Shown one piece after another: positions 47,324 to 56,092 of a DNA stretch of 64,000 bases. How positions within the stretch are numbered: the stretch's first letter is position 1; every line of letters starts with the position of its first letter. The DNA is taken from assembly GCF_029852145.1 (NCBI RefSeq), contig NC_079979.1, positions 15,057,401-15,121,400 on the forward strand, in the 5' to 3' direction. The stretch comes from Microplitis mediator. Its lineage: Eukaryota; Arthropoda; Insecta; Hymenoptera; Braconidae. The notes under the pieces were generated by a model. It worked only from the letters and a program-made list of their open reading frames with translations, was not told the DNA's origin and made no database searches. The position numbers were made by a program, and so were the translations under genes.

Positions 47324-48424
47324 ATGCCGAGAATAGCTATAACTGATTTTAGTGGATATTATTATGATAGAAAATTTATCATCAAAGAAATAATGATATT
47401 CAAACATTATCCAGATGATTTCTCCGGTAATAAGTTGAGAATAACAGCACCTCCTGGACCATGTATTGGTCGTGGAAATCGTAGACATTACCGTGATTTT
47501 CTTAGAAGTTGCGGTATTCCATGGTATAGGGGAGATTATAATGTCCGCGTATTACGTAACGAATTACTTCATCTTATAATGGATGATTATAGTATTTACG
47601 TAAAAGATGATGTTAAATTTCGACAACTGAAAGAATTTCTCGGTCTCGGTAATCCTCAGAGAATATTTAGTTTAGGTGACTATGGATTAAGTGTAGAAAA
47701 TCCAATACGGAGAATTTTGTGTCCCTTTCATCGTGGTCCACGGAGTCGATTTTATTGTGCGTATCATAATGGTATGCCATTGTTAATATGGTATTGGAGA
47801 CTGATCAAAATTACTAATGTGATAATTGATTTTAACGGATATTACATTAATGGTAATAACTTTATTATAAAAGAATTTAGCATTTATGGATTAAACAACT
47901 ATGGAGTTATTGTGTACCACAATTTCTTTGTATCTAAACCACCGACTGACATAGAAAATTTATCAAATGTTGTAGACATCTACAATCGAAAATATTATGA
48001 AAAATTCGGAATAAATTGGTCGGATGGTACTCATGAATTATACCATCTTCGAACCATAATAAGAAATGTTTTCAAAATGAGTAATGCAATTAAATATATA
48101 TTTGTTAAAAACAAAGATTATAGAAATGAATTGAGAGAAATAATTAATGAACCAGCTCAATTTATATGTTTAAATGAACTTAATTACAAAGAAGAAACAA
48201 CAAGTGAATCATTACAAACTGATTGTATTTATCATACACCTGAAAATATTTATCGACATATGTGTGCCGATTTTCGAGCTCGAAAAATGGTTGAGTGGAT
48301 TGTGAAAATGAAATATTATGAAAACAATACAAGAGAAGAAGCAATAAAACAAAAAATATTGTTCAATGTTGCTCTACGGCGAGAACGAAATATGTTTTAC
48401 AATCATCAACAACAATCATTATAA
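47324..48424 (+). CDS. Array gene 3: two-domain protein of unknown function, 366 aa
   Basis: The frame is open from 47,291, but the codon there is GTG. The first ATG is 47324, aligned with the ATG of genes 1 and 2, so I start there. Half 1: D8-F-S-G-Y, K21-E22, P43-P44, G64-I-P-W67, Y92-V-K, C133-x2-H136, C145-A. Half 2: D169-F-N-G-Y, K183-E184, P206-P207, G229-I-N-W232 (Asp replaced by Asn), F260-V-K-N, C301-x2-H304, C314-A. The C-terminal part NTREEAIKQK is shared in type with gene 6, and the end is extended (NHQQQSL). Half 2 is very close to genes 2 and 4-6, while half 1 has diverged (for example GLSVEN where others have GFYEEN). Family unknown. Confidence 0.87.
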   Translation: MPRIAITDFSGYYYDRKFIIKEIMIFKHYPDDFSGNKLRITAPPGPCIGRGNRRHYRDFLRSCGIPWYRGDYNVRVLRNELLHLIMDDYSIYVKDDVKFRQLKEFLGLGNPQRIFSLGDYGLSVENPIRRILCPFHRGPRSRFYCAYHNGMPLLIWYWRLIKITNVIIDFNGYYINGNNFIIKEFSIYGLNNYGVIVYHNFFVSKPPTDIENLSNVVDIYNRKYYEKFGINWSDGTHELYHLRTIIRNVFKMSNAIKYIFVKNKDYRNELREIINEPAQFICLNELNYKEETTSESLQTDCIYHTPENIYRHMCADFRARKMVEWIVKMKYYENNTREEAIKQKILFNVALRRERNMFYNHQQQSL

Positions 48425-48540
48425 TTTAACAACTTGATGTGAAAAAACATATGAAATATTTCAAATATTCCTATAAATGATTAATTTTAATTTTTGCACA
48501 CCTCGAATGCAAAGCGGAATGGGTCGAGACTCAAAATCTT

Positions 48541-48856
48541 CATATGATCGATTTATTGTAACCTTAGTTGGTAATCGAATTCCAACTCAGAATTGAAATC
48601 ATAAGTCAAAGTTTGCTTAGTATTCAACGCTATGACTAATCGTTGTCAGGAAGTAAACATGAGAAATTGTAGCTAAGCATAACAGTACATTGTGCAATAA
48701 GTGCGTTAAGTTGTCCATTCCTGCAATAGACAATATCGTACGAATTCCACATACACTAAAATCTCCCTAATGTGACTCTCGGTAGTGTTACACTCTCTAA
48801 ACTAAACAAGAAAATTTATTCTTAGATAAATCTTGGAAAATCATTATGATATTTTT
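48541..48856 (+). promoter_or_regulatory. Upstream module of array gene 4
   Basis: Module variant shared with genes 5 and 6: TTAGTTGGTAATCGAATTCC, ATTCAACGCTATGACTAATC, GTTGTCAGGAAGTAAACATG, GTAGCTAAGCATAACAGTAC. Interrupted from the core promoter by the 5S SINE. Confidence 0.5.
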
Positions 48857-49289
48857 AAAAGCGGCTGAGGCAGCCGTTCGGCACACGCGTGGCTCGGGCG
48901 ATCACCGAAGTTAAGTAGCATTGAGCATGGCCACTACTTGGCTGGGTGACCGTTTAGCCACGCGTTGGGTTCGAACGAAGGTCTCTGTCCGTTAGGCGCG
49001 GGATGAAGATCCAGTGATCGGTAAAATGGGAATTTTATCGACCACTGGAGCTTCACCCAAACCGAACTGTACTGGCAATGGTTTTCTCTGTGGTTTTCCT
49101 TGCCCCTATACCCCCACAGCCAAGGTGGAGGATAGGGTATCGCCGTAATGGTACAGTACAGTATAAGCACAAGTCGGGCCACAGCCGCACAATGAAAAGC
49201 AGATAAAGAAAGGAAGCAGTTGCGATGTAAAGGCAAAAAGTGTAAAAGGTCGTACATGCGGCTATACACTGGAACAATTATTCATTCAT
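48857..49289 (+). mobile_element. 5S rRNA-derived SINE (SINE3-like) upstream of gene 4
   Basis: 48,898-48,953 reads CGATCACCGAAGTTAAGTAG then CTACTTGGCTGGGTGACCG, which is recognisably the 3' half of 5S rRNA with its internal control region (box A-like and box C). A body of about 300 bp follows and ends in (ATTC)n. TCATTATGATATTTTT is present on both sides (48841-48856 and 49290-49305) and only once in genes 5 and 6, so the insertion has a 16-bp target duplication and an empty-site control. It separates the upstream module of gene 4 from its TATA-like motif. Not a functional 5S gene: the 5' half is missing. The minus-strand ORFs over it are by-products. Confidence 0.85.
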
Positions 49290-49305
49290 TCATTATGATA
49301 TTTTT

Positions 49306-49394
49306 TAATTTTGTTTATATTATATTAGAAAACAATAATTGAAAACATTGAAAACTACAAAGTGATTCAACGAAAATCGAATTCGATTAGTGAG
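49306..49394 (+). promoter_or_regulatory. Core promoter/leader of array gene 4
   Basis: TATATTATATTAG at 49,316-49,328, last base 67 nt before the ATG, then the conserved leader CTACAAAGTGATTCAACGA. The start site is inferred to lie about 30 nt after the TATA-like element. Confidence 0.5.
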
Positions 49395-50489
49395 ATGTCG
49401 CAAATGATGATAATTGATTTCAATGGATATTATTATAACAGAAAATTCGTTATCAAAGAAATAATAGCAATTGGAAGTTTTGGACCTGATTCCATGAATA
49501 TTACTTCCAGAGTAACAGCACCTCCTGGGTCATGTTTAGGACCCGAGAATCGTAGGCATTACCGTGATTTTCGTAGAAGATGCGGTATCCCATGGAATAA
49601 TGGAGAACATAATATCTGCAGATTACGTCGTGATTTACTTGATTATGTAGATGATGAAGATTGGGTTATTTACGTAAGAAATGATGTTAAATTTCGTCAA
49701 TTGAAAGAATTTCTTAATTTCGATAATCCTCAGAATATATTTATTTTCGATGACTATGGATTTTATGAACAAAATTTAATACGGACAAATATTTGTCCGG
49801 CTCATGAGGCTCCGCTGCCTCAATTTTATTGTGCATATTATAGTGGTATGGAAATGATCGAATGGTATTTGAATATGTTAAAAATGACTACTGTAATAAT
49901 TGATTTTAACGGATATTACATTAATGGTAATAAATTTATTATGAAAGAATTTAGCATTTATGGATTAAACAAATATGGAGTTATTGTGTACCATAATTTC
50001 TTTGTATCTAAACCACCGACTGACATAGAAAATTTATCAAATGTTATTGACATCTATAAGCGAAACTATTATCAAAAATATGGAATTGATTGGTCAGATG
50101 GTACTCATGAAATATCGCATCTTCAAACCATAATATTCAATATTTTCAAGATTGCTAATGTTATTGAACATATATTTGTCAAAAACAAAGATTATAGAAA
50201 CGAATTAAAAAAATTAATTTTCGAATATGCTCAATGTACATATTTAGATAAATTAAATTACACAGAAGAAATGACAAGTGAATCAGTTGACACTAAATGT
50301 ATTTATCACACACCTGGAAATACGTATCGAAACATGTGTGCCGATTTTCGAGCTCGAAAAATGGCTAAGTGGATTATGAAGATGAAATATTATAAGGAAA
50401 AAACAATAGAAGTAACAACAAAACCGAAAATATTGTTCGATGTTGCTTTACGACGAGAACGAGATATGTTTTACAATCATCAACAATAA
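49395..50489 (+). CDS. Array gene 4: two-domain protein of unknown function, 364 aa
   Basis: ATG at 49395; the open frame upstream to 49,362 begins with GTG and is taken as leader. Half 1: D8-F-N-G-Y (N rather than S), K21-E22, P43-P44, G64-I-P-W67, Y93-V-R-N (Lys to Arg), C134-x2-H137, C146-A. Half 2: D170-F-N-G-Y, K184-E185, P207-P208, G230-I-D-W233, F261-V-K-N, C302-x2-H305, C315-A. One or two residues longer in half 1 than genes 1-3 because of the DEDW loop. With genes 5 and 6 it forms the youngest subgroup: PDSMNIT, LRPENRR-type and CPAHEAPLPQFYCAYYSGME stretches are shared. No transmembrane segment. Function unknown. Confidence 0.88.
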   Translation: MSQMMIIDFNGYYYNRKFVIKEIIAIGSFGPDSMNITSRVTAPPGSCLGPENRRHYRDFRRRCGIPWNNGEHNICRLRRDLLDYVDDEDWVIYVRNDVKFRQLKEFLNFDNPQNIFIFDDYGFYEQNLIRTNICPAHEAPLPQFYCAYYSGMEMIEWYLNMLKMTTVIIDFNGYYINGNKFIMKEFSIYGLNKYGVIVYHNFFVSKPPTDIENLSNVIDIYKRNYYQKYGIDWSDGTHEISHLQTIIFNIFKIANVIEHIFVKNKDYRNELKKLIFEYAQCTYLDKLNYTEEMTSESVDTKCIYHTPGNTYRNMCADFRARKMAKWIMKMKYYKEKTIEVTTKPKILFDVALRRERDMFYNHQQ

Positions 50490-50599
50490 TCATTAAAATT
50501 TAACAACTTGATGTCAAAAAACATATGAAATATTTCAAATATTCCTATAAATGATTGATTTTAATTTTTGCACACCTCGTATGCGAAGCGGAATGTGTC

Positions 50600-50894
50600 A
50601 ATACTTAAAACCTTTATATGACTGTTTTATTGTAACCTTAGTTGGTATTCGAATTCCAACTCCATATTGAAATCATAAGTCAATGTTTGCTTAGTATTTA
50701 ACGCTATGACTAATCGTTGTCAGGAAGTAAACATGAGAAACTGTAGCTAAGCATAACAGTACATTGTGCAATAAGTGCGTTAAGTTGTCCATTCCTGCAA
50801 TAGACAACATCGCACGAATTCAACATACACTAGAATCTGCCTGATGTGACTCTCTGGAGTGTAACACTTTCTCTAAATTAAACAAGATTCTCTC
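50600..50894 (+). promoter_or_regulatory. Upstream module of array gene 5
   Basis: Same variant as gene 4 and near-identical to the copy at 55,141-55,435. The start of the spacer also carries the TTTTTGCACACCTCG motif. Separated from gene 5 by about 3 kb of nested insertions. Confidence 0.5.
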
Positions 50895-51189
50895 CCTAAT
50901 GTTAACAGTCCTATTACGTTTGCCTATTACAATGTTGACAGCCCTGTCTCCCATTACGTTTTTTTGCGCGACCAATCAAAATAAAGCTTAGTGTCAGGCA
51001 AATCAAATCTTCCCACCTGCGTCTATATTATTGCATACAACTAAATCCTAACCTAAAAATGTTTTCTTGTATATTACGCATTCTACCGCGCAGACCTGGT
51101 GCACATAAGACACGAATATTGGTATAGTGGGGATGACAGGATTTGTTAACATTACGGATTGGTCATGGACAGGAGTGTTAACATTACGG
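50895..51189. mobile_element. About 295-bp TIR element, CCTAATGTTAACAGTCCT type, copy 1
   Basis: CCTAATGTTAACAGTCCT at the left; the right end, complemented, reads CCGTAATGTTAACACTCCTG. Inner repeats TTAACATTACGG and CCATTACG occur at both sides. A near-identical copy is at 55,436-55,730; it is absent from the gene 3-4 spacer. Confidence 0.7.
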
Positions 51190-51211
51190 AAATTTTACTA
51201 TTCTATTTTTA

Positions 51212-52012
51212 ACTTCCCGCTAAGAAAATTGTAAATTTTCAAAAATTCGGGAAGTTATTGGTTTCGGTCCGATTTACAAAAATCGAATTTCCATCAGATG
51301 TCGACGTTTTGAGGTCCTAGGAAGCTATTCTGACTAATTTCACGATGATGTCCGAGTGTATGTATGTATGTATGTACGTACGTACGTACGTATATAAATA
51401 CCTGTATTTTTTGAACGGATGAACCGATTTTGAAGTTTAAGGTGTCATTCGACGCGGATTGTCAATATCTCGAAGCCGAGAGAAAAGTGAGCTTGATCTG
51501 TAGGGCTCGTTTAGAGATATTCCAGAAATAAATTTTTTTCAAAAATGTTTTTTTTTGATAACTTTTAATGTGCTCGATAGGTTGATTCCAAAATGAACTG
51601 GGCTCTAGAGCTTTATAAGCCGCGTCGAATGCCACCTCAACCATCAAAATCGGTTCATTCGTTTAAGAGAAACCGTTGTCGAAAGAATTAAAAAAAAAAA
51701 TTTTTTTTATTTTTTCTGAAATATCTCAAAAACAACTCGATAAATCGAATCCAACATTTGATCAGCTTTAGAACTTGACAAAACGCGTCGACTGCCGCCT
51801 CAACCATCAAAATCGGTTAATTCGTTCGCGAGATATCGTGGGAGAAAGAAATGCTAAAAAATGGTTTTTTACAAAACAATGGCATACAAAAGTATTTGCG
51901 AGCTTGAAGAGCTCGAAAATGTATTCACAATAGTGTTTTCGAGCTCAACGAGCTCGAAAACAGCGGGAAGTTTTGGGGCTGGCCCGCAGGGTCAACTTAT
52001 AGACCGATTTTT
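51212..52012 (+). repeat. AACTTCCCGC-family repeat, long copy, inserted in the gene 4-5 spacer
   Basis: AACTTCCCGCTAAGAAAATT to about AGCGGGAAGTTTTGGGGCTG and GGGTCAAC. The gene 5-6 spacer has the uninterrupted site (TTCTATTTTTTTTTATCAAT near 55,741), so this copy entered after the spacer duplication. A (GTAC/GTAT)n run is at 51,360-51,394. No coding capacity. Confidence 0.8.
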
Positions 52013-52234
52013 TTTTACTAACGCGGCATAAGTACTATCTAAATAATTGCTTTTTTTATTCGGAAAATAGATGTTTGCGTATTCTACTTCTACTTCGATA
52101 TTTACATTGTAAAACCAAATATATAGTTGAAATTAACACAATCGGCAAATAACATTCTGGAACACTTTAAGCAAACTATTTATATTTAACACACCGTGGC
52201 ATGCGATGAGTTGTGTGCGGAAATCATTTAAGTA

Positions 52235-53792
52235 CACGCTGAGAATTTGTTCCGTCGCGGAATAATTTTCTTATTTTATTTTATTATTTTACGTATATTT
52301 AATTAACTTTAATTTACACACATTCTTATAATATTTTAGTATTTTTAGTTTAAAATATTTGTCCCTGGAATTTGGGAATTACTCATCTTTTTTTATTTTG
52401 CATTTTTTATTTTATTGTTATATTAGCTTCACTCATTTTACCTTCTGCTAAACATCTGTTTAGGATTGAGCTATAAGTTTATGTTTATGTCTAAATATTT
52501 TTTGCTTAAGTAAACGGCCAAACATCGGTCTATTGTTTAGGGATTAAGTTTAAATTTAAAATTGTAAAATACTTCAAGTCCCATGTTTTACAACTCCTTT
52601 GCTCCTTATCCTGGAATTATTTAAGCCCTATCATAAATCAGTCCGGACATCTGTTCCAAAGTGCACTCGTCTACTTTCCAAAATAGTCCGGTCACCATTT
52701 TTCTTGTATCTCACTCCCTCGGCTCGTCCTCTTTCACTTTCCTTTCGTTCCCTTTCTACGCCGCCACACTCCCACGATGATACCACTCTTCCACTTTTCT
52801 CAGGCCCTTCTAATGCCCTTCGCGCTCCAATCACAACCCTTGGTTTTCCTCTTTTCCTTCTAGCACGCCCATTTTTCCCTCAATCTTAGTTTCTTAAGTT
52901 TAACGCTAAGATATTTTTGTAAGTGTAAAAATCAGTTGTATTCTATATTTTAAAAAGATCAGCAGCATTGAGCTTGGTCTAATAAATTGACACCAACGTT
53001 TATTTAACAAAATTGATTGTTAAACTTATTATTCTTAACAAAATTGCTTGTTAAGATTTACCATAATTTAACAAAATTGCTTGTTAAAATTATTATTATT
53101 TAGCAAAATAAATTGCTAAATTTATTATCAATTAACAAAATTAATTGTTAATTCATTCTCACGGCAAACTAGTCGCGAGACATTTCAGAATTTTATGGAA
53201 ATAATTACTATCTCATGACGGTAAAATTAATTTTCTTCTCGCGATTTTGCCCCCCTCCCCCTACCCCTATGCATATATGTATATATATCTAATCATTTCT
53301 GTTAAAAAAATTTTAAGAACCCGTTTGGCTTAAAAATATCCGTAGGTTTTCGAAGTCTAGGTAGTTCATTTTACCCGCCCCCCCCCCCCACCCCTAAACT
53401 TTTTATGTTCAAAATTTGGGGGGCCCATTTTACCCCCGAATATTTCGAGACATCCAAAATTTCAGGGGGGCCATTTTGCCTCCCCCCCCCCCCTTTCCCT
53501 ATATATAACTGAGTGTATCATGAAAAAGCTGATGAGTGACTTTTACATACGCGATGGTAACTATTACCATCGCGGTATAGTAAACATTGTTACCGAAAAT
53601 TATAAATATTGTTATCTGTGATGTATGTGATTACTATTATTGGTGAGAGTTATGATTATTCGGGGGTATTAATAGTTAGCATCATATGATAGTTTTTAAT
53701 AGCATTATTGTATAAAACTCTAAAATTATCATACAGTATGGTAACTATTAAAAATCCACGATGAGAATCATTACCATAGAATTCTCAGCGTG
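52235..53792. mobile_element. TA-flanked TIR element CACGCTGAGAATT, copy 1, with nested solo LTR
   Basis: CACGCTGAGAATT at the left is mirrored by AATTCTCAGCGTG ending at 53,792, TA outside both. The inner match extends through ATGGTAAT/ATTACCAT and CTCATCG-like words. Copy 2 spans 55,973-58,977. The interior has C-rich/G-rich low complexity (53,370-53,505). The solo LTR at 52,248-53,187 is nested almost at its left end. Confidence 0.75.
52248..53187 (+). mobile_element. 940-bp solo LTR with 5-bp target duplication
   Basis: It begins TGTTCCGTCGCGG, ends GACATTTCA (TG...CA) and is flanked by GAATT on both sides (52243-52247, 53188-53192). The equivalent site in the gene 5-6 spacer (about 55,978-55,990) is uninterrupted with a single GAATT. 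An AATAAA lies at 52,980, and the 3' third has TTAACAAAATTGCTTGTTAA-type tandem motifs. With no second LTR or internal gag/pol it is a solo LTR left by recombination (inference). The ORFs inside are not genes. Orientation assumed from AATAAA. Confidence 0.75.
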
Positions 53793-53839
53793 TAATAAAA
53801 AAAATTAATTCTTAATTAAATCTTGGAAAAACATTATGA

Positions 53840-53935
53840 TATTTTTTAATTTTGTTTGTATTATATTAGAAGACAATAATTGAAAATATTAAAAACTACA
53901 AAGTGATTCAACGAGAATCGAATTCGATTAGTGCG
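53840..53935 (+). promoter_or_regulatory. Core promoter/leader of array gene 5
   Basis: GTATTATATTAG at 53,858-53,869, ending 67 nt before the ATG, followed by the conserved leader AACTACAAAGTGATTCAACG. Confidence 0.5.
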
Positions 53936-55030
53936 ATGTCGGTAGTGATGATAATTGATTTCAGTGGATATTATTATGAAAAAAAATTTGTTATCAAGGA
54001 AATGGTAGTAATTAAAAGTTTAGGACCTGATTCCATGAATATTACTTCCAGAGTAACAGCACCTCCTAAGTCATGTTTAAGACCCGAGAATCGTAGGAAT
54101 TACCGTTATTATCTTAGAAGATGCGGTATCCCATGGAATAGTGGAGAACATAATATCCGCAGAGTACGTCGTGAATTACTTGATTATGTAGGTGATGAAG
54201 ATTGTGTTGTTTACGTAAAAAATGATGTTAAATTTCGTCAACTGAAAGAATTTCTCAATTTCGATAATCCTCAGAATGTATTTATTTTAGATGACTATGG
54301 ATTTTATGAAGAAAATTTAATACAGACAAATATTTGTCCGGCTCATGAGGCTCCGCTGCCTCGATTTTATTGTGCGTATTATAGTGGTATGGAAATGATG
54401 AAATGGTATTCAAATATGTTAAAGATGGCTACTATAATAATTGATTTTAACGGATATTACATTAATGGTAATAAATTTATTATGAAAGAATTTAGCATTT
54501 ATGGATTAAACAAATATGGAGTTATTGTGTACCATAATTTCTTTGTATCTAAACCACCGACTGACATAGAAAATTTATCAAATGTTGTTGACATCTATAA
54601 TCGAAACTATTATCAAAAATATGGAATAGATTGGTCAGATGGTACTCATGAATTATCGCATCTTCATACCATATTACTCAATATTTTCAAGATTACTAAT
54701 GAAATTATACATATATTTGTCAAAAACAAAGATTATAGAAATGAATTGAGAAAAATCATTTTCGAATATGCTCACTGTACATATTTAGATAAATTAAAAT
54801 ACACAGAAGAAATGACAAGTGAATCAGTTGACACTAAATGTATTTATCATACTCCTGGAAATACTTATCGAAACATGTGTGCCGATTTTCGAGCTCGAAA
54901 AATGGTTGAGTGGATTGTGAAAATGAAATATTATGAGGAAAAAACGCCAGAAGAAACATCAGATCCAACAGTATTGTTCGATGTTGTTTTACAACGAGAA
55001 CGAAATATGTTTTACAATCAACAACAATAA
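53936..55030 (+). CDS. Array gene 5: two-domain protein of unknown function, 364 aa
   Basis: ATG at 53936; the upstream GTG at 53,903 is in frame but is not a eukaryotic start. Half 1: D8-F-S-G-Y, K21-E22, P43-P44, G64-I-P-W67, Y93-V-K-N, C134-x2-H137, C146-A. Half 2: D170-F-N-G-Y, K184-E185, P207-P208, G230-I-D-W233, F261-V-K-N, C302-x2-H305, C315-A. It has all motifs in intact form in both halves and can serve as the reference member. Closest to gene 4; their second-half coding sequence is almost identical for more than 100 bp around VIVYHNFFVSKPP. Replacements are concentrated in half 1. Function unknown. Confidence 0.88.
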   Translation: MSVVMIIDFSGYYYEKKFVIKEMVVIKSLGPDSMNITSRVTAPPKSCLRPENRRNYRYYLRRCGIPWNSGEHNIRRVRRELLDYVGDEDCVVYVKNDVKFRQLKEFLNFDNPQNVFILDDYGFYEENLIQTNICPAHEAPLPRFYCAYYSGMEMMKWYSNMLKMATIIIDFNGYYINGNKFIMKEFSIYGLNKYGVIVYHNFFVSKPPTDIENLSNVVDIYNRNYYQKYGIDWSDGTHELSHLHTILLNIFKITNEIIHIFVKNKDYRNELRKIIFEYAHCTYLDKLKYTEEMTSESVDTKCIYHTPGNTYRNMCADFRARKMVEWIVKMKYYEEKTPEETSDPTVLFDVVLQRERNMFYNQQQ

Positions 55031-55140
55031 TCATTATAATTTAACAACTTTATGTGAAAAAACATATGAAATATTTCAAATATTCCTATAAATGATTGAT
55101 TTTAATTTTTGCACACCTCGTATGCGAAGCGGAATGTGTC

Positions 55141-55435
55141 AATACTCAAAACCTTTATATGACTGACTTATTGTAACCTTAGTTGGTATTCGAATTCCAA
55201 CTCCATATTGAAATCATAAGTCAATGTTTGCTTAGTATTCAACGCTATGACTAATCGTTGTCAGGAAGTAAACATGAGAAACTGTAGCTAAGCATAACAG
55301 TACATTGTGCAATAAGTGCGTTAAGTTGTCCATTCCTGCAATAGACAACATCGCACGAATTCAACATACACTAGAATCTGCCTGATGTGACTCTCTGGAG
55401 TGTAACACTTTCTCTAAATTAAACAAGATTCTCTC
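55141..55435 (+). promoter_or_regulatory. Upstream module of array gene 6
   Basis: Near-identical to 50,600-50,894. Separated from gene 6 by nested insertions spanning about 3.6 kb. Confidence 0.5.
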
Positions 55436-55730
55436 CCTAATGTTAACAGTCCTATTACGTTTGCCTATTACAATGTTGACAGTCCTGTTTCCCATTACGT
55501 TTTTTCGCGCGACCAATCAAAATAAAGCTTAGTGGCAGGCAATTCAAATCTTCCCACCTGCGTCTCTATTATTTTATACAATCAAATCCTAACCTAAAAA
55601 TGTTTTCTTGTATATTACGCTTTCTACCGCGCAGATCTGGTGCACATAAGACACGAATATTGGTATGGTGGGGATGACAGGATTTGTTAACATTACGGAA
55701 TGGTCCTGGACAGGAGTGTTAACATTACGG
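55436..55730. mobile_element. TIR element CCTAATGTTAACAGTCCT, copy 2
   Basis: Same ends and interior as 50,895-51,189, at the same relative place in the duplicated spacer, so it was inherited by duplication rather than inserted twice. Confidence 0.7.
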
Positions 55731-56092
55731 AAACTTTACTATTCTATTTTTTTTTATCAATGCGGCATAAGTACTATCTAAATGATTGCTTTTCTATTCG
55801 AAAAATAGGTGTTTGCGTATTCTACTTCTATTTCGATATTTACATTGTAAAACCAACTATATAGTTGAAATTATCACAATCGGCAAATAACATTTTGGAA
55901 CACTTTAAGCAAACTATTTATATTTAACACACCGTGGCATGCGATGAGTTGTGTGCGGCAATCATTTAAGTACACGCTGAGAATTTTATGGAAATAATTA
56001 CTATCTCATGACGGTAAAATTAATTTTCTTCTCGCGATTTCCCCCCCCCCCCACCCTACACCTATGCATATATATATATATATATATATATA

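Noticed and set aside
48898..48953. 5S rRNA gene
   Set aside because: Only the 3' half is present, within an insertion bounded by a 16-bp target duplication. This is a SINE.
52599..52889. Ser/Pro-rich ORF near the LTR centre
   Set aside because: It lies wholly within the solo LTR, with no homology or expression evidence.
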